Shown here in pieces: positions 37,558 to 46,151 of a stretch of DNA of 64,000 nucleotides. Below the pieces are notes generated by a model, which worked only from the letters and a program-made list of their open reading frames with translations, was not told the origin of the DNA and made no database searches. The stretch spans positions 248,001-312,000 of the forward strand of contig NZ_JAAXMS010000002.1 of assembly GCF_012290005.1 (NCBI RefSeq), read 5' to 3'. The stretch comes from Crateriforma spongiae (lineage in GTDB: Bacteria; Planctomycetota; Planctomycetia; Pirellulales; Pirellulaceae). Numbering within the stretch: the stretch's first letter is position 1; each line of letters opens with the position of its first letter. The translations under genes and the position numbers were made by a program.

Positions 37558-39992
37558 GGCACTGTGACCTCGTGATCCACCGGATGATACCAAAGCGATT
37601 CCCAATAAGCCCGATCTGTTTCGTACACATCAATGGCATCGCGTCCGAATTGAAACTCCGCTGGCAAAACTCCGAACCGCTTCATTTCTCGGACATAGGG
37701 CCAGGTTGGTTCAAACCCCGGCATGTCAAACCGCTTTCGCTTCTGCAAATCTTGATGCCCGGCGCGAATCATCGACAAAATTGCTTGATAGTCGGGATCG
37801 TCTTTAGACCGAAACACGGGTTTGTCACCGCAACGGCCATCGCCCCCTGCGTCCTTGGCCAGCGGTGCCCGCAGGACCAAAGACTTCTCGGGATGTGTCA
37901 GATTGAAAACGATGTGACGTGTTCTCCCCAAATTCGGCTCGTCCCACGTCGGACGCCAAAACGAGATCTGGGAATTGTCGGAAAGATCCTTCGGAATCTT
38001 CTCGTGACAAGAAACGCATCGTCGCCGAATCGCCGACGCGGCCAAAACCGTCTCCGGCCACTCCCGACCCGTATGATGCACCTGTTTGTTTTCTTGATAG
38101 CCGCCAATCATTCCGCTGGCCAACGCCGCATAGGTCCCTGGATAGGGTGCCCCCGTCTCAATCCAGTACTTCACGATCTTTCGTTCCGACTCGGTTGCCA
38201 TGACGCCATGATGTTCGCCTGACAACTTTTGCATCAACGGACTGACCACGGCACCGATGGAATAAGGTGACAGATTGCTTTTCGCCTCGTTGCGTCCGTC
38301 AACGAACTGCTTCAAATACGTCAGCATGTAATAGCTGTGCGAGTAAACCGGCCCGTGATCTCCCGTTAGCATCACACCGCCGTCGCGACGTTCCGTACAG
38401 TGGCAAGTGACACAATGTCGATCCAAGATGGGCTGGATGTCACGCGGAAAGTCAAAAACATCGGGAACACCTTCGATGGGCTGAATTTGACTTGGCGGCC
38501 GGCCGATCGCGAGATAGTCCTGGGTGGTGTCGATCATGTCGGGACTTTGTGTCCGATGCTCGTGGCATCCGACACAGCCGGTGGTCTCACCGGGCATCAC
38601 GTTGGTGAACGACTGCATACGCTTCACGGTGTCCCCATCCTCATCGACCGCGATAAAGAACAACGATCGCAACGCCGGCACTTCAAAGAATGCAGACCCG
38701 TCTGCTTCGACGGGAACCGTTCCCAACAGTCTTTCCAGCGTGAAGGTTCCGCCATAGCTGATCGGTTCCATACCACCGGTGTAGTTGATCGGCTTTGGTA
38801 AGGATTCGACCACCAGCAGACGAGTGATCGGTTTCCCGCCCACCTTCATCCGCCGTCCTTGATTGACATCCGACAAAAACATTCGTCCAGTCGCTTGGCT
38901 TGCATCGACCCGCGATGGAATGACCGGCTCGCGTTGCCTCGGGACCAGGGGACGTGGTTCGTGAACCCAGACGGATTGCTCGGCGCGTTCGGCGTCCACT
39001 TGATACAGTTCACCCTTCTGGCCATCAGAACGAATCCACAGCAGTTTGTTGGTTCGGGCACAAAGAATCAGATCTCGCGTGATGGGATAGGGATCGCGAT
39101 AGTTGAAATCCTTCTCTGGTGTGATTCGAATCGCTGACGATTCTTGATCCGGTCCTCGTTTGGGACTGACGACGTAGACCGCGCCGGCATGTTCCTTGCG
39201 TCCGTGGCCGGGTGAAAAGATAGACACGACGTTGTCCGTTCCCGGTATGGGCTTGGCATCGATCATCAACGTCGACGGGCTTTGATTCCCATAGAACACC
39301 ATTGCACCGGAACCATCGGGATTCATCGTCCAAAGATGGTGATAGTCGACTTGTGATCGGTCGATGTATTCCCAACGCTGGTACAAGATGCGGCCATCAT
39401 TCAATGGCCACGGGGTGTTGTCATGTTCAATGTTGGCTGACAACTGGCGAATGTTTTGGCCGTTTCGGTCGCAAGCGTACAGTACCGCGACGTGCGTCAG
39501 CCAGCAGTTCACCCAACGCTTGGCACGTGTGGAAACAAACACCAGCGAATCGTCTGGCATCCAGGTCGGTTCGATATCATCAAAGGGACCATCGGTCAGT
39601 TGCCGAAGCCCCGTGCCATCGGCTTGAATCTCGTACAGATGGTAATAATCGGTATCGCCGGGGCGGTACGAAAAGACGATCGTTTGGCCGTCATAGTGTA
39701 CGACCGGATCGCGAACCGCCCCCTTTGGATCGTCTAACAAGATGGTGACTTTGCCAGTAGCGACATCCAATTTTGCCAAGCGTCCAAGATCCCCGTACGC
39801 TTTACGATCTCGGTCATCGGCGTAGTATCCGAAATTAGCGTACCAATGCCCGTCATAGTTCAGTGACCGTTCGGCAAACACGATCTCCGCGACATTGCCT
39901 GGCAACGGATCCTGTTCTAAAGATGCGGCTTCCAAGAAGCGGAAACTGCAAAACAGGATGCCGATCGCACAACAAAACTTTACGGTGGGCAT
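37554..39992 (-). CDS. Propeller/multihaem protein, hydrazine-synthase-alpha-like
   Basis: An 812-residue exported protein. The signal peptide is KFCCAIGILFCSFRFLEA. A TolB/WD-like propeller follows (YEIQADGTGLRQLTDGPFDD, WTMNPDGSGAMVFYG). The C-terminal half has three haem-binding CxxCH sites: GCVGCHEHR, HCVTCHCTER and RCVSCHEKIP. The arrangement resembles the hydrazine synthase alpha-subunit-like proteins common in non-anammox planctomycetes; nothing here suggests anammox. ATG at 39992 chosen as the signal peptide start. It is the first gene of a two-gene operon with the di-haem protein. Confidence 0.8.
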   Translation of the reverse strand: MPTVKFCCAIGILFCSFRFLEAASLEQDPLPGNVAEIVFAERSLNYDGHWYANFGYYADDRDRKAYGDLGRLAKLDVATGKVTILLDDPKGAVRDPVVHYDGQTIVFSYRPGDTDYYHLYEIQADGTGLRQLTDGPFDDIEPTWMPDDSLVFVSTRAKRWVNCWLTHVAVLYACDRNGQNIRQLSANIEHDNTPWPLNDGRILYQRWEYIDRSQVDYHHLWTMNPDGSGAMVFYGNQSPSTLMIDAKPIPGTDNVVSIFSPGHGRKEHAGAVYVVSPKRGPDQESSAIRITPEKDFNYRDPYPITRDLILCARTNKLLWIRSDGQKGELYQVDAERAEQSVWVHEPRPLVPRQREPVIPSRVDASQATGRMFLSDVNQGRRMKVGGKPITRLLVVESLPKPINYTGGMEPISYGGTFTLERLLGTVPVEADGSAFFEVPALRSLFFIAVDEDGDTVKRMQSFTNVMPGETTGCVGCHEHRTQSPDMIDTTQDYLAIGRPPSQIQPIEGVPDVFDFPRDIQPILDRHCVTCHCTERRDGGVMLTGDHGPVYSHSYYMLTYLKQFVDGRNEAKSNLSPYSIGAVVSPLMQKLSGEHHGVMATESERKIVKYWIETGAPYPGTYAALASGMIGGYQENKQVHHTGREWPETVLAASAIRRRCVSCHEKIPKDLSDNSQISFWRPTWDEPNLGRTRHIVFNLTHPEKSLVLRAPLAKDAGGDGRCGDKPVFRSKDDPDYQAILSMIRAGHQDLQKRKRFDMPGFEPTWPYVREMKRFGVLPAEFQFGRDAIDVYETDRAYWESLWYHPVDHEVTVP

Positions 39993-40270
39993 AGCGGTCA
40001 ATCCACGACCGGAGCACGTCGGCGAATTTGATCCGACGGTCCGTGACGGTTGGATTCTTTGGCGGGGGCGGGCGTGAAGGGGATTCCACGTGTGATCCCA
40101 GTGTATCAAACCGCGAACGAATCACTGCCAGATCAAAGCGGTCAAATCGACGCACCGCGGTGCAGGATGCCATGCGCTTTCCGACGGCGAATTTGTCTCG
40201 CCTAAAATGTGCACGTCCAAGAGCATTCATGCTTCCCCTTCGATTCCCTCCCGCCTTCCGGCAGAACACC

Positions 40271-41845
40271 ATGTCACGCATTCCCGCCTTTCTGATCGTC
40301 GGCGTTCTTGCCTTCAGCGCCTCTGCCGCCGCCCAAACCGACCTGTGGAAATTGGCGCAAGAACATGCCGACACACATCGGTTTTCGACACTCTTCACGG
40401 CACAGCAAGTCACCTCCGACTTGGCTAACGACAACGACATTGATCAAGCGATTCAATGGTGCCGCGAAATGGGAATCACCAAGGTCTATCTGGAAACGTT
40501 TCGCACGCAGCACTGGGCGGAATCCGAAACCATCGCCCATGCCCGAGACCGATTTCGCAAAGCCGGCTTTCTCGTCTCTGGTTGTGTCACCACCACGCGA
40601 GTCGGCAAGATTTCGACCGGATGGAATTTGATTTCCTGTTACACCGCCGAGGAAACGCAACAGCAGACGAAACAGATCTTCGAATTCACCGCAGGTCTGT
40701 TTGACGAAATCATGATCGATGACTTCTGGTTCACCGATTGCCAGTGTGACCAGTGTGAAAAAGCACGAGCGGCTGAGCGCGTCGTTGTCGATGGGAAAAC
40801 GTTTGACGTCGACGGTGACCAGTGGAGCGACTATCGACGCGAACTGATGCTTCAGGTCTCCAAAAACCTTGTCCTGAAGCCGGCAAGGGAAGTCAATCCA
40901 AACGTTTCGGTGATCATCAAGTACCCACAGTGGTACGACAATTTTCAAGAGCGAGGATACGACATCGTTCGCCAAACCCAGGTGTTTGACCAGACTTGGG
41001 TTGGCACCGAGATCCGAGACGAATTTGACGAGCGTTGGGGCGGGCGTGGTCGCACAACCGCTTACTTTTTGCAGTCCTGGGTGGAAGGTCTCAGTGGCCG
41101 AAAATGCGGCGGCGGTTGGTACGACACTCTCGGAACCACCCCCGCGACTTACCTTTCCCAAGCAAGACAAACCATCTTGGGCGGTGCCAATGAATCGATG
41201 TTGTTCAACGCCGGAAATCTGCGATTCAAGGATCCCGGACGCTCCGACGCGGAAGCCTTACGAAAGGCCCTCCCCGAACTGTTGCAACTCGCCAAGCAGG
41301 TCCGCAAGCGCCAGGCGATTGGCGTCACCATGTACAAACCACCAAACAGCGACGGCGAAAATGATCGTCGTGTTTTTGAGTTCGTGGGGATGATGGGCAT
41401 TCCGTTTGTCACGACCGATCGCTTTCCCAATGACGCGGACGCCGCGTTCTTTTCGGTGCATGCATTGCACGATGCAGACTTCGTGAAGAAGCTTGCCCAA
41501 TTTTTGCATACCAAACGACCGGTGATCCTGACGGATTCGCTTGCGCAAAAGATCGCTGGAGACATCGACCTTTCTGGTAAGCACGTCTCAATATTGACGT
41601 TGGATGGCACGATGGAAAACGCCTACTCCTTGCCCGCCAAAGAATTATCGATGCTTCGAGATGTGGTTCTCAAGCCACTGGATTTGTCAATCACCGCGCC
41701 TCAGCGAACAGCGATCTATTGCTACAGTGACGGAAGCTGGGTCGTTGAAAATTTCAATGACCAGCGGATCCAAGTCACGATTAACGGCCGATCGCAGTCT
41801 GTCGAAGCAAACCATTGGGCATCGCAGTGGATGGAACAACGCTGA
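40271..41845 (+). CDS. Putative TIM-barrel glycoside-hydrolase-like protein
   Basis: A 524-residue secreted protein with a signal peptide ending near FSASAAAQ. The pattern of strands and helices (IQWCREMGITKVYLETFR, GLFDEIMIDDFWFTDC) fits a TIM barrel. The block DDFWFTDCQCDQCEKAR combines acidic residues at a strand end with a CxCxxC cluster, as seen in some uncharacterised glycoside hydrolase-like families. The substrate and family are not known to me. ATG 40271 is preferred to 40230 because it starts the signal peptide; the gene is divergent from the cytochrome operon. Confidence 0.65.
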   Translation: MSRIPAFLIVGVLAFSASAAAQTDLWKLAQEHADTHRFSTLFTAQQVTSDLANDNDIDQAIQWCREMGITKVYLETFRTQHWAESETIAHARDRFRKAGFLVSGCVTTTRVGKISTGWNLISCYTAEETQQQTKQIFEFTAGLFDEIMIDDFWFTDCQCDQCEKARAAERVVVDGKTFDVDGDQWSDYRRELMLQVSKNLVLKPAREVNPNVSVIIKYPQWYDNFQERGYDIVRQTQVFDQTWVGTEIRDEFDERWGGRGRTTAYFLQSWVEGLSGRKCGGGWYDTLGTTPATYLSQARQTILGGANESMLFNAGNLRFKDPGRSDAEALRKALPELLQLAKQVRKRQAIGVTMYKPPNSDGENDRRVFEFVGMMGIPFVTTDRFPNDADAAFFSVHALHDADFVKKLAQFLHTKRPVILTDSLAQKIAGDIDLSGKHVSILTLDGTMENAYSLPAKELSMLRDVVLKPLDLSITAPQRTAIYCYSDGSWVVENFNDQRIQVTINGRSQSVEANHWASQWMEQR

Positions 41846-41860
41846 AATCGGCCCGCCTAC

Positions 41861-43696
41861 TTAAAACAGCTGCTTCAATCCTTCATCAATCCATTGGACG
41901 AACTGGTCGTCATTGCGTTCCATCGCTGGTGAGACACGGTCCGACCGCCGCACGTCGGCCTCCGTCGATTCAGGTTCCGCGGCATAGCGACCACGCGATA
42001 CCTGATTGATCACCAGCAGTGCGTCGTAGCTGGATATTGTTCCACTTCCATCGACGTCATAGAACGGATAACCGTGACCGGCCATAGTGACCGGGATCTC
42101 CGACTGCGTGGATCCTAATTCCCTGCCAAGCCGATTGATGACCAGCAACGCGTCGTACGCCGACACGTCGCCTTCACCGCTGACGTCATAGCGATTCTGT
42201 GGATTGTGTTCTGGCCGGACGCCGACATGAATAAACACGACGGCGGGTTCGCCAACCCGCTGCATTTCATCAGCGACGTCGTAGGTGAATGAATCTGTGC
42301 CAACGAACCCCGGATCCGGAATGTACGTTGCGATCCCCGATTCATCGATTTCAACGTTTCCGTTGTTGGCTGGCACACGAATCTGCATCGTCGAGGCATC
42401 CAACGGTTGATCGCCCACAACATCATTCGCAAGCAGATCGATCTGAACCGAGGTGTCTTGCGCGGTCAACGCACCATCATCGTTCAGTTTCGGTGGCTGG
42501 GGAGCTTCCACAATCAAACGATAAGCCGGATGCAATTCGCCCACATATCCTTCGACCTTGAAGATATAGACAGACCCAGCCTCGGCCTGAAACACCACCG
42601 ATTCCTCGTCACCGTAATTCGTCGATCCTGCAACGAACGTTTCATCGGCATCGTAGACCGACAAATCGATGTCGCCACCATCGGACTGGCCCTCTAGCAA
42701 GACCGTGACGCTGCCCGCCGATCGGGCCTGCCACCGAAAATGATCCAAGTCACCAGCGTGATGAATGGTCAGGTCATCGATTACCACAGAACCGCTGTCG
42801 ATAGCCACCGCCTTGGCAAACCCATCGTTGGGCTCGTACGCATCAGGGGCAATCTCCGTTACCCCCGTGATAAAGTCGACTTTGACATTTCGACCGGCCA
42901 TGTTAACCCCCGATACCACAATCGGCTGATCAAGCCCTGCACCCGTCGCGGTCAACTCATAGACACCGTTGGGAACCGCCAGTGCATACCCGCCCGACGG
43001 TCCAGTGACGGTCTCGTACACACCGCCATTTTGATTGCGTGCTTCGATTCGAAGGTCCGCCAACTCTTCACCGATCGAGTACATGCGATCAAAGTTGGCT
43101 TCGGCAAACGCCACGCCCGTCAAGAATGCATTCCCGTTCCGAGTGCCGTAGACCTGCGTCAGAAGATCATCGCCGTCGATTGCCACCGCGCCGACACCGA
43201 TCTCTCGAAACGAGTCATCCATGATATTGACTCGGTGGGGAGGACTGTCGAACAAGTTCCAGTGATGGAATTGCGTATCCGACTGATCTCCAAACCAACC
43301 ATAAATCGCGCTGATGTTCTCGCCCCAGCGTCGGGGCGAATAACCGGATTCGCGGATGCGGTGCCCGGGATCTTTTCCATCCGGCGAAACGTGATCGAAG
43401 TACGCACGATCGATCATGTCCCGGCTGTGACCTCGTGCCGCCGCAATTAGCTGTTGATTGGGGGCCAACGGTTGCTTGGGGCTTGAGGAAATTGTCCCAG
43501 GGGAAAGACCGTCGTTCAGCGGATATCCGGCTTGCGCGGCAGTCCCCAACGGATCGGCACGTGCCGCATTGACCAGTTCCAAGTGCAACTGTTCCTCCGG
43601 CGTCATCACGATCGCGGCCAGCAACCGGCGTGATTCCATGGTTTCGAACCGCGGAACGTAGCAAATCCGACCCGCACACCGCACTGTTTTGCCCAT
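41861..43696 (-). CDS. CAP-domain surface protein with dockerin-like C terminus
   Basis: A 611-residue exported protein. The start at 43696 leads to the planctomycete motif MESRRLLAA (residues 20-28). A CAP/SCP domain follows (HLELVNAARADPLG; HSRDMIDRAYFDHVSPDG; RRWGENI; DSPPHRVNIMDD; IGVGAVAIDG), with the family's His and Glu positions visible. Then come a prepeptidase C-terminal-like domain (DAYEPNDGFAKAV), a cadherin-like segment (IDLLANDVVGDQ), and two dockerin-like loops (DVSGEGDVSAYD; DVDGSGTISSYD). It is a second dockerin-type surface protein of this window. Confidence 0.87.
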   Translation of the reverse strand: MGKTVRCAGRICYVPRFETMESRRLLAAIVMTPEEQLHLELVNAARADPLGTAAQAGYPLNDGLSPGTISSSPKQPLAPNQQLIAAARGHSRDMIDRAYFDHVSPDGKDPGHRIRESGYSPRRWGENISAIYGWFGDQSDTQFHHWNLFDSPPHRVNIMDDSFREIGVGAVAIDGDDLLTQVYGTRNGNAFLTGVAFAEANFDRMYSIGEELADLRIEARNQNGGVYETVTGPSGGYALAVPNGVYELTATGAGLDQPIVVSGVNMAGRNVKVDFITGVTEIAPDAYEPNDGFAKAVAIDSGSVVIDDLTIHHAGDLDHFRWQARSAGSVTVLLEGQSDGGDIDLSVYDADETFVAGSTNYGDEESVVFQAEAGSVYIFKVEGYVGELHPAYRLIVEAPQPPKLNDDGALTAQDTSVQIDLLANDVVGDQPLDASTMQIRVPANNGNVEIDESGIATYIPDPGFVGTDSFTYDVADEMQRVGEPAVVFIHVGVRPEHNPQNRYDVSGEGDVSAYDALLVINRLGRELGSTQSEIPVTMAGHGYPFYDVDGSGTISSYDALLVINQVSRGRYAAEPESTEADVRRSDRVSPAMERNDDQFVQWIDEGLKQLF

Positions 43697-43963
43697 CGCA
43701 GTCTCCCGTCCGATCCCGGATTCAAATCCCAAGGACCATACGCACGGTCCTGGATTCAAGAATCTATCCGACGGCCAGGAAATCACAACGAAAGAATTCG
43801 ATCGGGCGGGCGGATCACCCGCGTCGCCGGCGTCCAGTGTTTCATCGCATCAGTAACCAAACCGGCTTCGCGGCCCCCGCACCACGAACATCATGCCGCA
43901 CCGGCCCAGTGGGCAAGCCGAATTCCCACACGCTCGATGGCGACCGCTAAAATGGTAATCGCT

Positions 43964-44036
43964 GCGGGTGTAACTCAGTTGGCAGAGTGACAGCTTCCCA
44001 AGCTGTTTGTCGCCGGTTCGAACTCGGTCACCCGCT
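43964..44036 (+). tRNA. tRNA-Gly (anticodon CCC)
   Basis: A 73-base cloverleaf: acceptor GCGGGTG/CACCCGC, D stem ACTC/GAGT, anticodon stem ACAGC/GCTGT with loop TTCCCAA (anticodon CCC), a 5-base variable loop, and T stem GCCGG/TCGGT with loop TTCGAAC. CCA is not encoded. The 3' part from the anticodon stem on is supplied by the island at 43990-51217; the host's own 3' part remains at 51201. The T stem has a G53-T61 wobble pair in place of the near-universal G53-C61. Confidence 0.93.
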
Positions 44037-45729
44037 CCTCAGAAAACCCCGTAAAACCTAGTGTTTTGCGGGGTTTTGTCGTGTCTGCGTCCGATCCGGC
44101 AACCTTCCCTGGATTGACTGTAACTGACTCAGATTTACTAGGTTTGCCAGAGTCTGGTGCAACCGTTGGTGCAACCATTCGCACTGCGTCATCGGTCCCT
44201 GTCGCCGCCGCCGTTTCGGTCGTGGTCCCGTCGGCGTTCAATGCCGGAAGCCGCTCAACCGCTCCGGCAATGTCCAACAACTTCGGGTCGGTATAGTTCC
44301 GCATCGTCAGTTGGATATCGCTGTGTCGCATCGCTTCTTGGGCAACCCTCGGTGCCACACCGGCCGCACTCAGCATGGAACCGAACGTGTGACGCATGGC
44401 GTGAACGTCAACGCTCTTTCCACGCTCGTCCACTTTCGCGATGCCGGCTGCCGCCAAATCCTTGTCCAGGATTCGTATCAATCCAGCCGGAACGTAAAAC
44501 AGCGGTTCTGATAACGCCAATGGTTCGTCACGTATCGCAATCACGTCGCCACATTCCTTCAACCGGCTTGTTCGTTTCTGGTTCAACCATTCCCGAAGTT
44601 CGTCGGCTAGGTCGGGTCGCAACGGAATCGTGGCGATGTCGCCGGACTTCTCGGCTTCAACGTCCACCTGAATGAACGGCGGATCGGAATCAAGCGATAC
44701 ATGACCGACTGTGATAGATGCCAACTCGCCTTTGCGTAACCCGGTTAAGCAAAGCGTTTTGTAAAGCATCACCCGTTCCTTCCCCAACCGTTCCAGTTCG
44801 GACCGCCGGTCAGGCGAACCGTCCAATGCGTTCAACCCTCGCTGATGGGATTCGCGAATGTTCGCAACGTTCAAAGGTTCTTTAATCCAAGTCCGCCGAC
44901 CGGTCGGGTTTTCGTCCTTTGTCTTTCGCCGGGTTTTGCGTCCGTACTCGGCAACCGGACGCAAGCGAGCCACAAGCAACAACCGGGACAATTCATCTTC
45001 GGTCAGCGCCCGCCGCGGTCGCTTCTGGTTGCTTGTTTCATCCAACATCGACATTCGGCCAATCGGATTCACCACAAGCCGCCCAGTGTCCACGCACCAA
45101 TTGCAAAACGATTTCATCGACGCAACGTGTGCGTTCAACGTGCGAGCCGCCAAATCGACTTCGGCGGATGTTAGGCAATCAGACACCCAGCTTTCCAAGC
45201 GGTCCCGGGTGATATCCCTCAGCAACCGCAACCGACAATCGCGGGCCAGTCGGTACAGTTCGCGTTTCTTGTTGGTGATGTGTTCGGGGGAGACCCGTTT
45301 TCGTTTGCCTTTGCCGCGCTGATTCCCAAGCCACGCCAAGTAGGCTTCGAAGTGTTCGGCCAGTGGAGTTTGCTGGTGGTCGACCGTCCTCGACTCTTCG
45401 GCCGTCAGGATGTTCCCGCGTACCTTTTCGGCCCGCCGTGTCAGCTCTTGCAAGCGAGACATCGCGGCGTCCTTGTCGCGGCAGCCGGTCGCGACTTCGC
45501 GGACGATTCCTTCGCCGTCCCGATACTTGGCCGTCCACGTTTTCGCTTCGGTCTTGATACGGTCCCCGGCTTCGGTCAGTTCCGCTGTGCGACGTTTCCC
45601 TTTCCGGTCGGTCCACTGGGCAAACCGTTTCAATTCGCCTTTGACCGTACGGGTGACGACTTTTGCACCAGCCGGCATCGGCCGGGTGACGAACTTTTTG
45701 AAAAGCGTTGCCATCGTGTTCATCTCCAC
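43975..45729 (-). CDS. Tyrosine recombinase (island integrase), C terminus set by integration
   Basis: A 584-residue site-specific recombinase. The catalytic residues are visible: R332 (TGLRKGEL), K361 (EKSGD), H443 and R446 (HAMRHTF), H469 (MRHSD) and nucleophile Y479 (RNYTD). The N-terminal SAM-like DNA-binding domain lies around residues 120-225. The 3' end runs antisense through the tRNA-Gly: residues 567-580 (VTEFEPATNSLGSC) are encoded by its 3' half, and HSAN plus the stop come from host DNA beyond the att core. In the excised circle the frame would continue for 77 more residues (see 50967). The adjoining genes are on the same strand. Confidence 0.93.
   Translation of the reverse strand: MEMNTMATLFKKFVTRPMPAGAKVVTRTVKGELKRFAQWTDRKGKRRTAELTEAGDRIKTEAKTWTAKYRDGEGIVREVATGCRDKDAAMSRLQELTRRAEKVRGNILTAEESRTVDHQQTPLAEHFEAYLAWLGNQRGKGKRKRVSPEHITNKKRELYRLARDCRLRLLRDITRDRLESWVSDCLTSAEVDLAARTLNAHVASMKSFCNWCVDTGRLVVNPIGRMSMLDETSNQKRPRRALTEDELSRLLLVARLRPVAEYGRKTRRKTKDENPTGRRTWIKEPLNVANIRESHQRGLNALDGSPDRRSELERLGKERVMLYKTLCLTGLRKGELASITVGHVSLDSDPPFIQVDVEAEKSGDIATIPLRPDLADELREWLNQKRTSRLKECGDVIAIRDEPLALSEPLFYVPAGLIRILDKDLAAAGIAKVDERGKSVDVHAMRHTFGSMLSAAGVAPRVAQEAMRHSDIQLTMRNYTDPKLLDIAGAVERLPALNADGTTTETAAATGTDDAVRMVAPTVAPDSGKPSKSESVTVNPGKVAGSDADTTKPRKTLGFTGFSEERVTEFEPATNSLGSCHSAN
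43990..44006. other. Left att core (attL) in the anticodon stem-loop
   Basis: The 17-bp sequence ACAGCTTCCCAAGCTGT is the whole anticodon stem-loop of the tRNA and an inverted repeat in itself. It is repeated exactly at 51201-51217. Homology between the two ends continues on the 3' side with scattered mismatches to the end of the tRNA, and is lost on the 5' side. Crossover therefore most likely happens within this core. Confidence 0.85.
44043..44077 (+). terminator. Hairpin terminator after the tRNA, inside the integrase gene
   Basis: A 15-bp stem (AAAACCCCGTAAAAC / GTTTTGCGGGGTTTT, one T-G wobble) with a 5-base loop starts seven bases after the tRNA. It ends in a run of four T residues on both strands, so it can act in both directions. 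It lies within integrase codons about 550-562 and is brought in by the island. Confidence 0.8.
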
Positions 45730-45857
45730 GATTCATCAAAGGAAAGAAAACGCGACGGCGGCCGGTGATGATGCCGGTTTTCGGAGCGGGTAATTAAGCC
45801 GCTCCTAGCCGTCGCGATACGCATCATACCGTTTTGAATCTTCGGACGTTTCGCCGC

Positions 45858-46151
45858 TTACCGGTCAGCACCGTTCGGTCGGTAGCCGACGAACCGGCCA
45901 CAAACCCGGCACGTCGTCCGAGTCCAACCCGGCCGGCTTTCGTGATCGTCGATGTAGTTCGCCGGGTTATTGTGCGGCCGGCAGTCCGGTCGCAAGTGTT
46001 CAAGCAAATCGGGTTTATGATCCCGAGCCAGCGCGACCGCTTCGGCCGGCACGTCGCCGGCCTCCACGGTCAAGCGAATCTTGCCCGGTCCCGAGTTCAC
46101 CACGCTAACGCCCAACGCGGATAGTTCGGCGACGATCGCGGCGGCGGTCAC
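45858..46151 (-). CDS. TubC N-terminal-domain-like protein with zinc ribbon
   Basis: A 97-residue protein. The first 55 residues fit the TubC N-terminal domain pattern: IVAELSALGVSVVNSGPGKI, then a beta hairpin (RLTVEAGDVPAE) and LARDHKPDLLEHLRP. The C terminus has a possible zinc site (C57 and the CRVCG pair). The GTG start at 46151 overlaps the stop of the primase-helicase gene as GTGA, indicating translational coupling. TubC domains are docking domains in polyketide/peptide synthetases; here no synthetase exists, so the domain probably serves another protein contact. Length is unlike any synthetase. Confidence 0.68.
   Translation of the reverse strand: MTAAAIVAELSALGVSVVNSGPGKIRLTVEAGDVPAEAVALARDHKPDLLEHLRPDCRPHNNPANYIDDHESRPGWTRTTCRVCGRFVGYRPNGADR

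Noticed and set aside
37554-39992. Evidence for anammox (hydrazine synthase)
   Set aside because: Only the propeller/cytochrome plan is shared; this protein family is widespread in aerobic planctomycetes and no other anammox gene is present.
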